Source of the DNA: Acinetobacter qingfengensis
GTDB lineage: Bacteria; Pseudomonadota; Gammaproteobacteria; Pseudomonadales; Moraxellaceae
Assembly: GCF_008693185.1 (NCBI RefSeq)
Contig: NZ_VXKN01000002.1
Coordinates: 372,001 to 436,000, forward strand
Direction: 5' to 3'
Length of the DNA: 64,000 bases
How positions within the stretch are numbered: the first letter of the stretch is position 1; each line of letters begins with the position of its first letter. Below the pieces are notes generated by a model, which ran no database searches, was not told the DNA's origin, and saw only the letters and a program-made list of their open reading frames with translations. The position numbers and the translations under genes are program-made. Shown here one piece after another: positions 8,919 to 18,905 of the stretch.

Positions 8919-10112
8919 TTAATTTTTTGCACGTTCCAGTAATACCGCTACTGCTGGTAATGTTTTGCCTTCGACAAACTCTAAGAACGCACCACCGCCG
9001 GTTGAGATATAGTCAATACGATCAGCGACTGTATATTTATCAATTGCTGCTAGCGTATCGCCACCACCTGCGATTGAAAACCCTGTACTTTCTGCAATTG
9101 CAAGAGATAATACCTTGGTTCCATCACCAAACTGGTCAACTTCAAATACCCCAACTGGTCCATTCCAAAGTATAGTCTTGGATTGTTTCAATAATGTTGC
9201 AAAGTGCTGTGCAGTTTCTGGACCAACATCCAAAATCATGTCGTTCTCTGCAACATCAGCCACATTTTTAACAAGCGCTTTTGCACTTGCCAGTGAACCG
9301 AGAAAATCTGAAAAGTCAATTTCAGCAGCATCAGCAACAACCACATCGGTTGGTAATGGAATATCTACTTTTGCAGCAATATTTTTGGCAGTTTCAATCA
9401 AATCAGCTTCATATAAAGATTTACCGACTGGATAACCTGCCGCAGCAAGAAAGGTATTGGCAATTCCACCACCAACAATTAATTGATCGCAAACACTGGA
9501 TAATGAATTTAAAACATCCAGCTTGGTCGATACTTTTGAGCCAGCGACAATAGCAACCATTGGTTTCTCTGGCGTTTGTAATGCCCTACCCAGCGCATCA
9601 AGTTCTGCGGCCAATAAAGGGCCTGCTGCTGCTTGTTGTGCATAACGTGCCACACCTTCAGTTGATGCCTCTGCACGATGTGCTGTACCAAAAGCATCCA
9701 TCACAAAGACATCACATAACGCAGCATATTTTTGTGCCAACTCAGCTTTATTTTTCTTTTCACCATGATTAAAACGCACGTTTTCCAGTAATACAACCTG
9801 ACCAGCTTGCACATCGACCCCATCAAGATACTCAGTGATTAGCTTTACATTCTGTCCAAGAGCTTCTGTTAAATATATTGCTACAGGTGCCAAAGATTGC
9901 TCAGGCTTTACTTCTCCTTCTACTGGGCGCCCCAGATGTGAACAAACCATAATTGCTGCACCTTGGGCTAGCGCATGCTTAATGGTCGGTAAGGCTGCAC
10001 GTAATCTTGCATCACTGGTAATTTTGCCATTTTTTATCGGAACATTTAAATCTTCACGAATTAATACTCGCTTCCCTGCCAGATCCAGTTCTGTCATGCG
10101 CTTAAAAGTCAT
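8919..10112 (-). CDS. pgk: Phosphoglycerate kinase
   Basis: Transfers phosphate between 1,3-bisphosphoglycerate and ADP; cytoplasmic. It has 397 residues, a usual length. The substrate-site segments LIREDLNVP and CSHLGRP and the nucleotide-site GPVGVFE and GGGDTLA are all visible, as is the hinge ETAQHFA region. ATG 10112 was chosen over the adjacent in-frame TTG because AGAGG lies about 9 bases upstream. It is followed by the small lipoprotein gene and then fba, a partial glycolytic/gluconeogenic block. Confidence 0.96.
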   Translation of the reverse strand: MTFKRMTELDLAGKRVLIREDLNVPIKNGKITSDARLRAALPTIKHALAQGAAIMVCSHLGRPVEGEVKPEQSLAPVAIYLTEALGQNVKLITEYLDGVDVQAGQVVLLENVRFNHGEKKNKAELAQKYAALCDVFVMDAFGTAHRAEASTEGVARYAQQAAAGPLLAAELDALGRALQTPEKPMVAIVAGSKVSTKLDVLNSLSSVCDQLIVGGGIANTFLAAAGYPVGKSLYEADLIETAKNIAAKVDIPLPTDVVVADAAEIDFSDFLGSLASAKALVKNVADVAENDMILDVGPETAQHFATLLKQSKTILWNGPVGVFEVDQFGDGTKVLSLAIAESTGFSIAGGGDTLAAIDKYTVADRIDYISTGGGAFLEFVEGKTLPAVAVLLERAKN

Positions 10113-10256
10113 CAAATTTTCCTCTTTATCATTTGTTTAAATTCGCTCAAATTTTATAGCAATCTGTGTAAAAAGGTAGTTCTATTTAGATTTTGTATGA
10201 ACATTCCTTTAAATATCATTTATCATTATGATGCTAAATCATGTATAGGTATATGT

Positions 10257-10640
10257 ATGTCGTTTCATCCCGATCCAGAGATTAATCGTTTAAATGTATT
10301 TGGCGAACCTTTAGCCAGTTGCTGTTTTGATCCAGTTACCGGATATTATCGAGATGGATTCTGTCATACAGGTTACGAGGACTACGGCCTGCATACCGTT
10401 TGCGCTCAGATGACTTCCGAATTTTTAACCTATTCACAGCAAATGGGGAATGATTTAATTACACCATTACCAGAAGTAGGTTTTCCAGGTTTAAAACCAG
10501 GTGACTATTGGTGTATCTGTGTATCTCGCTGGGTGGAAGCTTTTGAGCAAGATGTTGCCCCACCCGTCAAGCTTAAAGCCTGTCATCAAAGCGTATTACA
10601 ATTTGTAGATCTGGAAACATTAATGGAGTTCGCTGTTTAA
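10257..10640 (+). CDS. DUF2237 (COG3651) family protein
   Basis: A 127-residue conserved protein of unknown function. It carries the family pattern of paired cysteines (ASCCFDP, GFCHTGYEDYGLHTVCA, YWCICVSRW) with NVFGEPL at the N-terminus. The frame is open from 10197, but the ATG at 10257 (MSFHPDPEINRLN) gives the family's usual start and follows an AGG site. Its stop overlaps the next gene's ATG (TAATG), so the two are translationally coupled. The conserved Cys/His residues might bind metal, but no reaction is known to me. Confidence 0.78.
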   Translation: MSFHPDPEINRLNVFGEPLASCCFDPVTGYYRDGFCHTGYEDYGLHTVCAQMTSEFLTYSQQMGNDLITPLPEVGFPGLKPGDYWCICVSRWVEAFEQDVAPPVKLKACHQSVLQFVDLETLMEFAV

Positions 10641-11230
10641 TGTCAGCTACCATTATTTTGGCCTCAAGTTCAGCGACTCGTAAAACGTTATTAGATCGCT
10701 TACAACTGGATTATCTCAGTATTAGCCCTGATATCGATGAAACACCATTACCATACGAAACAGCGCAACAACTTGCCTTACGTTTAAGTATAGAAAAAGC
10801 TCAACGAATTGCTCAACAACATCCAGATGCAATCGTAATTGGTTCCGATCAAGTGGCTTACTGTGCAAATTCTCCCCAGCATTTTATTGGTAAGCCAGAT
10901 AGCATAGAAAATGCAATCAACCAGCTACAACAGCAATCCGGAAAAATTATACACTTTAGCACGGGATTGTCGGTGCAATGCATCAATCAAAATATACATT
11001 ATCAAACGGTTGTACCTTTTCAGGTGCAATTTCGTCAGCTTTCTAAGGCCGAAATTCAGCGCTATATCGAACTTGATCAACCTTTACATTGTGCTGGCAG
11101 TTTCAACTGTGAAAGTCTTGGCCTGACACTATTTGAATGGATGTATGGCGATGACTATACTGCATTAATGGGATTACCTGTCATTCAACTTTGCCATTAT
11201 TTACGCAAGCTTAATATTCTTTTACCTTAA
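10640..11230 (+). CDS. Maf/YceF-family nucleoside triphosphate pyrophosphatase
   Basis: A 196-residue Maf-family protein that hydrolyses modified or non-canonical NTPs to the monophosphate. It has the N-terminal phosphate-binding LASSSATRK (residues 7-15), DIDETP, the catalytic-type IGSDQVA (near residue 77), FIGKP, and the AGSFNCESLG segment. The features fit the YceF (m7GTP) subgroup better than YhdE/Maf, though substrate choice is inferred. It overlaps the preceding DUF2237 gene. Confidence 0.88.
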   Translation: MSATIILASSSATRKTLLDRLQLDYLSISPDIDETPLPYETAQQLALRLSIEKAQRIAQQHPDAIVIGSDQVAYCANSPQHFIGKPDSIENAINQLQQQSGKIIHFSTGLSVQCINQNIHYQTVVPFQVQFRQLSKAEIQRYIELDQPLHCAGSFNCESLGLTLFEWMYGDDYTALMGLPVIQLCHYLRKLNILLP

Positions 11231-11258
11231 TTTTTCATTCTTTTATTTTAGGTCAATT

Positions 11259-12422
11259 ATGTCTGAACAACTGAGTATTTTAGGTGGCTTAACTGCCGAA
11301 CAATTTTTACAAGAATACTGGCAAAAAAAACCACTTTTGGTTCGTAATGCACTACCTGAACTCATTGGAATGTTTGAACCTGAAGATATTCAGGAACTTG
11401 CACAAGAAGACCATATCACTGCGCGTTTAATCAGCCAAAATGGTAAAAATCATGACCAGTGGAAAGTAAAGAATGCCCCGTTAGAAGCTAAAGATTTTAA
11501 AAAATTACCCGAATATTGGACGTTATTGGTACAAGCTGTTGATCATTATTCCTTTGATTTGGCTGAATTGTGGAAAAAATTCAGCTTTATTCCACAATGG
11601 CGTCGTGATGATGTGATGGTTTCTTATGCAAACAAGGGAGGATCAGTGGGTCAACATTTTGATTTTTATGATGTATTTTTAGTACAAGGCTATGGTCATC
11701 GACGCTGGCAACTTGGACAGTGGTGTGATGAGAATACCGCTTTTATCGCCAATCAACCATTAAAATTATTACCGGATATGCAACCTGATTTTGATGAAAT
11801 ACTTGCACCCGGAGATCTATTATATGTTCCACCTCGTTTATCACATTATGGTGTAGCACAAGATGAATGCCTGACCTTTTCTTTTGGATTTAGAATGCCT
11901 AATCAGGCACAAATCATCGATCGGCTCAGTGATCATTTTGCAGATCAAAATAGTGCAAAAAATCCAATGCTTGATATTTGTCGCCAACAAGCCCAATCCA
12001 TTGGAGAAATTGAACAACGGGAATTTGATGATCTCAAGCAAAAGTTAATAACCGCCATTCAGTCCAGTACAGGATTTGAAGAAGCAGTAATGACACTGAT
12101 CAGCGAAGCAAAATATCCTGACAATATTCCCGAACCTGAGCCTATGGATGCTGAAGAATTACTGGATTATGCCGGACAGAATATTTTACTAGGCATTGAA
12201 CCAGCAAGCCGTTTATTGTACCGTCAACTGGGAAATGAACTGCAATTCTGGGGTAATGGTGAGCTATTCGTAATTAATCCGGCCTCACAGCATTTGTTCA
12301 AACAATTGGCTGATGGCGAACATCTGGCACTCGATCTATTTTTACAAGACAAGAAGATTACAGAAGATTTGGCAGAAGCTCTTAATCAGGCACTCTTATT
12401 GATTATCGAAGAAGATGATTAG
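11259..12422 (+). CDS. roxA: Ribosomal protein uL16 arginine hydroxylase (YcfD/RoxA), JmjC cupin
   Basis: A 2-oxoglutarate/Fe(II) oxygenase of the YcfD family, which hydroxylates an arginine of ribosomal protein uL16. It has 387 residues, the family length. The N-terminal LTAEQFLQEYWQKKPLL motif is followed by the JmjC core with iron ligands in QHFDFYD (HxD) and the later RLSHYG histidine, then a C-terminal winged-helix region. It starts at ATG 11259, 28 bases after the pyrophosphatase gene, and ends before a strong terminator. Confidence 0.93.
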   Translation: MSEQLSILGGLTAEQFLQEYWQKKPLLVRNALPELIGMFEPEDIQELAQEDHITARLISQNGKNHDQWKVKNAPLEAKDFKKLPEYWTLLVQAVDHYSFDLAELWKKFSFIPQWRRDDVMVSYANKGGSVGQHFDFYDVFLVQGYGHRRWQLGQWCDENTAFIANQPLKLLPDMQPDFDEILAPGDLLYVPPRLSHYGVAQDECLTFSFGFRMPNQAQIIDRLSDHFADQNSAKNPMLDICRQQAQSIGEIEQREFDDLKQKLITAIQSSTGFEEAVMTLISEAKYPDNIPEPEPMDAEELLDYAGQNILLGIEPASRLLYRQLGNELQFWGNGELFVINPASQHLFKQLADGEHLALDLFLQDKKITEDLAEALNQALLLIIEEDD

Positions 12423-12453
12423 CTATAAATGCCTATTTTATTCATTAAATGAT

Positions 12454-12486
12454 AAAAAAAGAGCCATACAATGATGGCTCTTTTTG
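12454..12486. terminator. Bidirectional terminator between roxA and pstB
   Basis: AAAAAGAGCCAT-ACAATG-ATGGCTCTTTTT hairpin with A and T runs; shared by the convergent roxA and pst operons. Confidence 0.85.
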
Positions 12487-12500
12487 AATCCAGCTCAAAA

Positions 12501-13379
12501 TTAGCCGAAACGTCCTGTAATATAAGCTTCAGTTAATTGATGATCAGGTTGTGTAAATACTTTTTCAGTACTATTTACTTCAATTAAATCACCTAAATGG
12601 AAGTATGCTGTGCGATCCGAAACACGGGCTGCCTGTTGCATGGAGTGTGTAACAATTGCAATAGTGTATTGCGCAGATAATTCAGAAATCAGTTCCTCAA
12701 TCTTTGCTGTCGCAATTGGATCTAATGCAGAACATGGCTCATCCATCAGAATAACTTCCGGACTCACAGCAATTGTACGTGCAATACATAAACGTTGTTG
12801 CTGACCACCAGATAAACCGGTTCCTGGCTGACTTAAACGATCTTTTACTTCTTCCCACAAGCCTGCTTTACGTAAACTATTTTCAACGACTTCCTCTAAA
12901 TCATATTTGTTTTTTGCTAGACCATGCAGTTTTGGGCCGTAAGCAACATTTTCAAAAATTGATTTTGGAAATGGGTTTGGTTTTTGGAAAACCATACCTA
13001 CTTGCGCACGTAGCAATACCACATCAAGTGTCGGATCATAAATATCGCGACCGTCCATTGTAACTTTACCGGTCACACGACAAATATCAATCGTATCATT
13101 CATGCGATTTAAAGTACGCAGAAATGTAGATTTACCACAACCTGAAGGACCAATAAATGCAATCACTTCATTTTGATAAATATCTAGATCAATACCTTTA
13201 ATTGCTTCTGTTTCACCGTAGTAAACATGAACATCTGCAGCACTGATTTTGACTGTGGTATTTTCAGGTTTAGCCTTTTTCTGCACATCAAACTGTGCAG
13301 TGGTATGATGAGGAGTTGTCGTGTTATTGGTCAAGATTGCATCCTGATTAGCATTTTTCGTTGCTTCTGTTGTTAGCAT
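12501..13379 (-). CDS. pstB: Phosphate ABC transporter ATPase PstB
   Basis: Energises PstSCA phosphate import from the cytoplasmic side. It has 292 residues: an N-terminal extension of about 40 residues, then the ABC domain with Walker [11 protein letters not shown]-loop VFQKPNPFP, signature LSGGQQQR, Walker B VILMDEP and the PstB-typical CSALDP. The ATG at 13379 follows GGAG with a 7-base spacer. It is the last gene of the pst operon, overlapping the end of pstA. No phoU follows. Confidence 0.95.
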   Translation of the reverse strand: MLTTEATKNANQDAILTNNTTTPHHTTAQFDVQKKAKPENTTVKISAADVHVYYGETEAIKGIDLDIYQNEVIAFIGPSGCGKSTFLRTLNRMNDTIDICRVTGKVTMDGRDIYDPTLDVVLLRAQVGMVFQKPNPFPKSIFENVAYGPKLHGLAKNKYDLEEVVENSLRKAGLWEEVKDRLSQPGTGLSGGQQQRLCIARTIAVSPEVILMDEPCSALDPIATAKIEELISELSAQYTIAIVTHSMQQAARVSDRTAYFHLGDLIEVNSTEKVFTQPDHQLTEAYITGRFG

Positions 13380-13392
13380 ATTTTTTCTCCAA

Positions 13393-14790
13393 TTACCAAC
13401 GAACTTCAAACTTTTTACGTAACCAAACCGCTAGACTGTTTAAGCCAATCATCATCGCTAACAACACAATAATTGCTGCGGCGGTACGTCCTTCAAAGAA
13501 GTTACGTAATTCGTTGCCTTGCCATAAATAAATTTGTACTGGAAGCGCTGTTGCCTGATCTACAGGCGTTGCAGGAATACTGGCAACAAAAGCACTCATT
13601 CCAATAAGAAGCAGTGGCGCAGTTTCGCCTAATGCTTGTGCCACTCCAATAATTGCACCAGTAAGAATGCCGGGTAGAGCTAATGGCAAAACGTGATGAA
13701 AAACACTTTGTACTTTAGATGCACCCAGACCTAAAGCTGCCTGTCTAATCGATGGCGGTACGGCCTTTAAGGAAGCACGTGTAGTAATAATCACCGTAGG
13801 TAATGTCATCAAACTTAATACCAGACCACCAACCAGCGGTGCAGATAACGGTAAATGAAACCAGTTAATAAAGATTGATGCACCTAATAAACCAAATACG
13901 ATTGATGGGACTGCAGCAAGGTTATTAATATTGACTTCAATAATATCCGTCAACCAGTTTTGTTTGGCAAACTCTTCCAGATAAATTGCACTGGCAACAC
14001 CAATCGGAATAGAAATAAAGATCACGATCAGCATCATAAACAGTGATCCCATGAAGGCACCAGCCAAACCGCTTAGTTCAGGTGCACTACGTGAGTCCGG
14101 ATTTGTGAAAATTTTAGTATTAAAATTATTGGTAATGACACCGTCAGCTTTCATTTCATCTGCAAGTTTACGCACTTCAGGATCAAGTTGCTGCTGTTCG
14201 TCAGGTAAGCTACGATCAATATTGCCTTTTAACCAGACATCAACATTTGCATCAGCCAGAAATTTCAATTCCTGTTTTTTACCAATCAATGATGGATCTG
14301 CCAATACCATATCTCTTAATCGATAACTTTCCGAACTACTAAAAATATCAATAATACTGTCTTTTTGATTAGTCAGTTTTGGATCCTTGGCCAATACGCT
14401 ATTCACCAATAAACTATCCCAATCAACCATGGCAAATTCACCTTGCCATTTGATATAACGTTGCTCAAAAGCAGCTGGTGTTTCACCTGATCTTGGTACA
14501 GGTTTTGGACCAACATTAATCACATTCGGATCAAAATAGACCGTGGTGGTTAATGAAGATTGCCAGAATGATGGCAAACCACGCGTTAAAATGCTGCCAA
14601 ACAACAGAACCACAAAGAACAACCCAACCAATACCCCAGCAAACCCCATAGTACGAAAAGTTTTTTCTTTACGATGACGTTTCGTCAGAGAGCTTTCAAT
14701 TAAGCGGCGGCGCTGTTCACGTTGCTCTTGCGCTTTTTGTGGATCTAATTGCGGCATCTGATCAAGTGTTGGATTATTTGATGTACTCAT
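13393..14790 (-). CDS. pstA: Phosphate ABC transporter permease PstA, enlarged form
   Basis: A 465-residue inner-membrane permease, much longer than the ~300 residues of E. coli PstA. It has a charged cytoplasmic N-terminus (about 1-45), a first helix at about 48-72, an inserted non-membrane segment of about 165 residues (75-240), then the usual binding-protein-dependent permease core with the EAA loop ([21 protein letters not shown]). Its ATG overlaps the pstC stop (ATGA). The insert is probably periplasmic and may touch PstS; that is inference. Confidence 0.93.
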   Translation of the reverse strand: MSTSNNPTLDQMPQLDPQKAQEQREQRRRLIESSLTKRHRKEKTFRTMGFAGVLVGLFFVVLLFGSILTRGLPSFWQSSLTTTVYFDPNVINVGPKPVPRSGETPAAFEQRYIKWQGEFAMVDWDSLLVNSVLAKDPKLTNQKDSIIDIFSSSESYRLRDMVLADPSLIGKKQELKFLADANVDVWLKGNIDRSLPDEQQQLDPEVRKLADEMKADGVITNNFNTKIFTNPDSRSAPELSGLAGAFMGSLFMMLIVIFISIPIGVASAIYLEEFAKQNWLTDIIEVNINNLAAVPSIVFGLLGASIFINWFHLPLSAPLVGGLVLSLMTLPTVIITTRASLKAVPPSIRQAALGLGASKVQSVFHHVLPLALPGILTGAIIGVAQALGETAPLLLIGMSAFVASIPATPVDQATALPVQIYLWQGNELRNFFEGRTAAAIIVLLAMMIGLNSLAVWLRKKFEVRW

Positions 14791-16166
14791 TCGTATTGCT
14801 CACGATATTTACGCACGATATAGAGTGCAATAATATTTAATCCCAAAGTAATCACAAACAATGTCAAACCTAAGGCAAAGGCAACAAGCGATTGTGGGCT
14901 AGCAAAATCGGTATCTCCAGTCAACTGGTTAACAATGGTCACTGTGACGGTTGATACAGCTTCGAGTGGATTAATATGAAGTAACGGACTATTCCCTGCT
15001 GCAAGTACCACAATCATGGTTTCGCCAATGGCACGTGATGCGGCTAAAAGGAATGCACCAACAATACCGGGTAATGCTGCCGGTAAAACAACTTTTAAGA
15101 TTGTTTCTGATTTGGTTGCCCCTAACCCCAAAGAACCATCACGTAAAGATCTTGGTACCTGTGTAATAATGTCATCAGAAAGTGAGGATACGAATGGAAT
15201 AATCATGATGCCCATGACAAAACCTGCGGTTAAAGCACTGGTTGCATTAATATTTAGACCAATGCTATCACCAACATGATGGAAAAATGGTCCAATTACC
15301 ATTAAGGCAAATACACCATATACAATTGTCGGAATCCCTGCCAAGATTTCAATCACAGGTTTAACAATGGCACGAAACCTTGGTTTGGCATACTCAGCCA
15401 AATAAATCGCTGTCATTAATCCCACCGGTACTGCAACCAGTAAGGCAATGATACTAACCATGAGTGTGCCCCATAATAATGGTAGCAAACCGTAACTTCC
15501 GCCAGCGTCTCCTGTTGTACTAAATCCAGGATTCCATTCTGTACCAAAGAAGAAATTAACAGGACTAACAAAATGGAAAAAGCGTAAGGCTTCACTGAGC
15601 ATTGACATCACGATGCCAATGGTAGTCAAAATTGCAATACCAGAACACAGTGCCAAAGCAATATTAGTAACCTTTTCAACCTGATTACGAGCACGGAATT
15701 GTTTGGAGATGCGATTTTTTGCATATAACAAACCAAATATTGCAGCACACAATACCACAGCAAATTTTGCATATAATGCAATCATTTCGAAACTTTTTAA
15801 TTTGGCTGCTGCCGCAACTTCATAGGCTTTTGGTGTATCACTTACGCCAAATCCAGAGGCAATTGCCTGCACACGATCAACCAATACATCCACATCTGAA
15901 GCACTCAAGCTACCAATCACCGATTGTGGCAATTCACTTAATGCCAAATGGCGTAAAATTGAAGGTTCAGCAATATTCCAGACAATGAGTAAAATTCCTG
16001 CTGGGATACCACACCATAACGCCACTAAAGCACCATAATAGCCAGGACGAGAATGCAGTATTGCAGAATTATTTCCTTTACCAGCAATCGACTTGCTTCG
16101 TGTCAAGCCGATCTGATAGGCAATTGCAATAATTGCAAGCAGAATGCCAATCAGTAATAAATTCAT
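14787..16166 (-). CDS. pstC: Phosphate ABC transporter permease PstC, enlarged form
   Basis: A 459-residue permease partner of PstA. Besides the core (TAIYLAEYAKPRFR, EAA loop GLGATKSETILKVVLPAALPG) it has extra N-terminal helices (about 2-20, 45-65 and 133-150) with a soluble segment at about 70-130 that is absent from the ~320-residue E. coli protein. It lies 94 bases after the second pstS, behind a hairpin, and overlaps pstA by four bases, so pstC-A-B are one unit. Confidence 0.93.
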   Translation of the reverse strand: MNLLLIGILLAIIAIAYQIGLTRSKSIAGKGNNSAILHSRPGYYGALVALWCGIPAGILLIVWNIAEPSILRHLALSELPQSVIGSLSASDVDVLVDRVQAIASGFGVSDTPKAYEVAAAAKLKSFEMIALYAKFAVVLCAAIFGLLYAKNRISKQFRARNQVEKVTNIALALCSGIAILTTIGIVMSMLSEALRFFHFVSPVNFFFGTEWNPGFSTTGDAGGSYGLLPLLWGTLMVSIIALLVAVPVGLMTAIYLAEYAKPRFRAIVKPVIEILAGIPTIVYGVFALMVIGPFFHHVGDSIGLNINATSALTAGFVMGIMIIPFVSSLSDDIITQVPRSLRDGSLGLGATKSETILKVVLPAALPGIVGAFLLAASRAIGETMIVVLAAGNSPLLHINPLEAVSTVTVTIVNQLTGDTDFASPQSLVAFALGLTLFVITLGLNIIALYIVRKYREQYE

Positions 16167-16221
16167 GGATGCTCCAAGTGAGTTATTTTATTGGGAATAA
16201 CCCTATTGTAAGTACAAGAAA

Positions 16222-16243
16222 CTGATAATCCTTGGATTATCAG
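16222..16243 (-). terminator. Hairpin between pstS copy 2 and pstC (attenuating or RNA-stabilising)
   Basis: Perfect 10-bp stem CTGATAATCC-TT-GGATTATCAG. On the minus strand it is followed only by TTTCTTG, so it is probably a partial terminator or 3'-end protector. Such elements let the binding protein be made in excess over the permease genes. Confidence 0.6.
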
Positions 16244-16260
16244 CAACTATACTGGTCATG

Positions 16261-17292
16261 TTAATTCACTGTTTTACCAGCTTTGAAATCTGCCAAAATT
16301 TGTGCACGCTCTGCATCACTCATTGGAATCAGACCGGCTTTAACCAATTTACTGCCTTTACCGGATACTTTAGGACTTAAGAAAAATTCTACATATTCCG
16401 GTAAACCTTTAATAGATTTTAAGTGCTCACCTTTTGCATAGAAGAATAATGGGCGAGATACCGGATATTTACCGCTAAGTACAGTCGCTTCAGAAGGTGT
16501 GACACCATTTACTGTTGCAACACGTAAGCGGTCTTTATTTTCATCATAAAAGCTCAAACCAAATACACCGACTGCATTTGGTGCAGTTTTCAAGCGAGCA
16601 AGTGTTTCAGTATAATCACCAGAAATCTCAACTACACGACCATCCTTACGGAAGCTTGAACATGCTTTTTCACGTTCTTCCTTTTCAAGATTTTTGAAAT
16701 AATCGTAAGCTTCACAACCCGTAGTAACCATTTTTTCCTGGAAAACTTCACGTGTACCGTGGTTAGAGGCAGGAATCACCAATGTAATTGGTTCTTTTGG
16801 TAAGGTAGGATCAATTTGACTCCACATTGTATAAGGGTTTGGAATCAATTTACCTTTAGCTGGCAATTTTTCAGCCAATGCTGCAAATACATGATATGGT
16901 TTTAATTGATAGGCTGGTTTATTCGAATTAGATGCAAAGACGATACCGTCATAGCCAACTTTAACTTCCTGAATTTTATTTACACCAGCTTTTTTACAGC
17001 TTGCGATTTCAGTATCTTTGATTTTACGTGATGCATTGGCAACATCAATGGTGTTATCTCCAACACCTTGACAGAATTGACGCAATCCGCCTGAAGTACC
17101 ACCTGATCCAACGACAGGCGTTTTAAATTGCGGATAAGTATTTCCAAACTCTTCTGCAACAATACTTGCAAATGGTAATACAGTAGAAGAACCTGCGATT
17201 TGAATTGTATCACGTGCAGCATGTGCAGTTGTCAATGCAGTAGCAGTTGTTACTGCCAAAGCCAGACCTAATTGACGATGAGTTAAGCGCAT
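16261..17292 (-). CDS. pstS: Phosphate-binding protein PstS, copy 2 (pstC-proximal)
   Basis: A 343-residue periplasmic binding protein delivering phosphate to PstCAB. The signal peptide ends near ALTTAHA, followed by the IAGSSTVLPF phosphate-binding loop and GSGGTSGGLRQFC. By eye about 28 of 340 positions differ from the neighbouring copy, or roughly 92% identity, so this is a recent tandem duplicate. Here the signal peptide reads LTHRQL where the other copy has LTRRQL, so only the other keeps a twin-arginine pair. A three-repeat Pho box lies 82 bases upstream of the ATG. Confidence 0.94.
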   Translation of the reverse strand: MRLTHRQLGLALAVTTATALTTAHAARDTIQIAGSSTVLPFASIVAEEFGNTYPQFKTPVVGSGGTSGGLRQFCQGVGDNTIDVANASRKIKDTEIASCKKAGVNKIQEVKVGYDGIVFASNSNKPAYQLKPYHVFAALAEKLPAKGKLIPNPYTMWSQIDPTLPKEPITLVIPASNHGTREVFQEKMVTTGCEAYDYFKNLEKEEREKACSSFRKDGRVVEISGDYTETLARLKTAPNAVGVFGLSFYDENKDRLRVATVNGVTPSEATVLSGKYPVSRPLFFYAKGEHLKSIKGLPEYVEFFLSPKVSGKGSKLVKAGLIPMSDAERAQILADFKAGKTVN

Positions 17293-17373
17293 TCTTATCT
17301 CTCTTGATTAACTATAATTTAAGATTGCCGAAGCAGACCCTGCTCTTTGTGTTAATTATTGTGAAATTTAAAT

Positions 17374-17401
17374 ATGACATTTAAGTGACAAAAAAATGAT
17401 T
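17374..17401 (-). promoter_or_regulatory. Pho box (PhoB site) upstream of pstS copy 2
   Basis: On the plus strand three hexamers spaced exactly 11 bases apart (ATGACA 17374, GTGACA 17385, ATGATT 17396) are the complement of the TGTCAT-type direct repeats that PhoB binds. Two are strong and the third weak. Implies induction of this copy and the downstream pstCAB by phosphate starvation. Confidence 0.75.
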
Positions 17402-17571
17402 TTTTTATGAAAACAAAAAACAATTATGAAATATCAACAACTTATAAATTAGTGTCAACATGTTTCATTTACCCAATATATGATTTCAGTTTGTTACTTT
17501 GTTAATCAGTGTAATTTCATTGTATTATTTATTTAGAATCAATCATTTAATTATTATTTCAGGCATATAAA
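17402..17571. other. AT-rich gap between the two pstS copies
   Basis: Together with the flanking Pho box and terminator this makes a 332-base gap without a gene. I see no further structure in it. Confidence 0.4.
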
Positions 17572-17598
17572 AAGCTGATAATGAAATATTATCAGCTT
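17572..17598 (-). terminator. Terminator of pstS copy 1
   Basis: Perfect 11-bp stem AAGCTGATAAT-GAAAT-ATTATCAGCTT, followed on the minus strand by TTTTTATAT; 27 bases after the pstS copy 1 stop. Shows that copy 1 is mainly its own transcript. Confidence 0.8.
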
Positions 17599-17624
17599 CT
17601 TTATTCGCATGATCTTTAAAGCAA

Positions 17625-18647
17625 TTATTTACCAGCTTTGAAGTTTGCCAGAACTTTAGAACGTTCTGCGTTACTCATTGGAATCAGACCGGCTTTAACC
17701 AATTTACTGCCTTTACCGGATACTTTAGGACTTAGGAAAAATTCTACGTACTGAGGTAAACCTTTTACAGATTTTAAATGCTCGCCTTTAACATAAAAGT
17801 ATAATGGGCGAGATACCGGATATTTACCACTTAATACAGTCGCTTCAGAAGGTGTGACACCATTCACTGTTGCAACACGTAAACGATCTTTGTTTTCGCT
17901 ATAAAAGCTCAAACCAAATACACCGACTGCATTTGGAGATGTTTTCAAGCGAGCAAGTGTTTCAGTATAATCACCAGAAATTTCAACTACACGACCATCC
18001 TTACGGAAGCTTGAACATGCTTTTTCACGTGCTTCCTTTTCAAGGTTTTTGAAATAAGTATCTGCTTCACAACCAGCAGTGACCATTTTTTCCTGAAAAA
18101 CTTCACGTGTACCGTGGTTAGAGGCAGGAATCACCAATGTAATCGGTTCTTTTGGCAATTTAGGGTCAATTTGATTCCACATTGTATAAGGGTTTGGAAT
18201 CAATTTACCTTGTGATGGTAATTTTTCAGCCAATGCTGCAAATACATGATATGGTTTTAATTGATAGGCTGGTTTTTTTGCATTGGATGCAAAGACGATA
18301 CCATCATAACCAATTTTGATTTCCTGAATTTTATTTACGCCTGCTTTTTTACAGCTTGCAACTTCAGTACTTTTGATTTTACGTGATGCATTGGCAATAT
18401 CAATGGTGTTATCTCCAACACCTTGACAGAACTGACGCAATCCGCCTGAAGTACCACCTGATCCGACGACAGGTGTTTTAAATTGCGGATAAGTATTACC
18501 AAACTCTTCTGCAACAATACTTGCAAATGGTAATACAGTAGAAGAACCTGCGATTTGAATTGTATCACGCGCAGCATGTGCAGTTGTCAATGCAGTAGCG
18601 GTAGTTACAGCTAAAGCCAGACCTAATTGACGACGAGTTAAGTACAT
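17625..18647 (-). CDS. pstS: Phosphate-binding protein PstS, copy 1 (promoter-distal duplicate)
   Basis: A 340-residue periplasmic phosphate-binding protein, near-identical to copy 2. The signal peptide begins MYLTRRQLGLALA, with a Tat-like RRQLGLA, and ends at TAHA. The ATG at 18647 was chosen because it matches the start of the paralogue and follows GAGAGATAAGA; an upstream in-frame start would swallow the Pho box. It carries its own three-repeat Pho box and a strong terminator, so it can be expressed apart from pstCAB as extra binding protein. Confidence 0.94.
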   Translation of the reverse strand: MYLTRRQLGLALAVTTATALTTAHAARDTIQIAGSSTVLPFASIVAEEFGNTYPQFKTPVVGSGGTSGGLRQFCQGVGDNTIDIANASRKIKSTEVASCKKAGVNKIQEIKIGYDGIVFASNAKKPAYQLKPYHVFAALAEKLPSQGKLIPNPYTMWNQIDPKLPKEPITLVIPASNHGTREVFQEKMVTAGCEADTYFKNLEKEAREKACSSFRKDGRVVEISGDYTETLARLKTSPNAVGVFGLSFYSENKDRLRVATVNGVTPSEATVLSGKYPVSRPLYFYVKGEHLKSVKGLPQYVEFFLSPKVSGKGSKLVKAGLIPMSNAERSKVLANFKAGK

Positions 18648-18733
18648 TCTTATCTCTCTATGATCATTGAAATATATTTTAAATTGCTGAAGCAACCCCT
18701 TGCTCCCCATACGTATAATTATTGTGAGTAAAT

Positions 18734-18761
18734 ATGACATTTCAGTGATAAAAACATGACT
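18734..18761 (-). promoter_or_regulatory. Pho box upstream of pstS copy 1
   Basis: Plus-strand hexamers ATGACA (18734), GTGATA (18745) and ATGACT (18756) are spaced exactly 11 bases, the complement of PhoB TGTCA repeats. Same position relative to the start (87 bases) and same architecture as the copy 2 box. Confidence 0.75.
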
Positions 18762-18905
18762 CTTTTATTAAATTGTTCCTCAAATATTAACCTAAATAAC
18801 ATTTTTGCTTTTTGGTTTTGCTATGGGTAAGCTCTGGATATTCTTGCATACCTGATTATTTCCAGATTTAATACGCCAACATCATTAAACTAACCGAACA
18901 GTACT

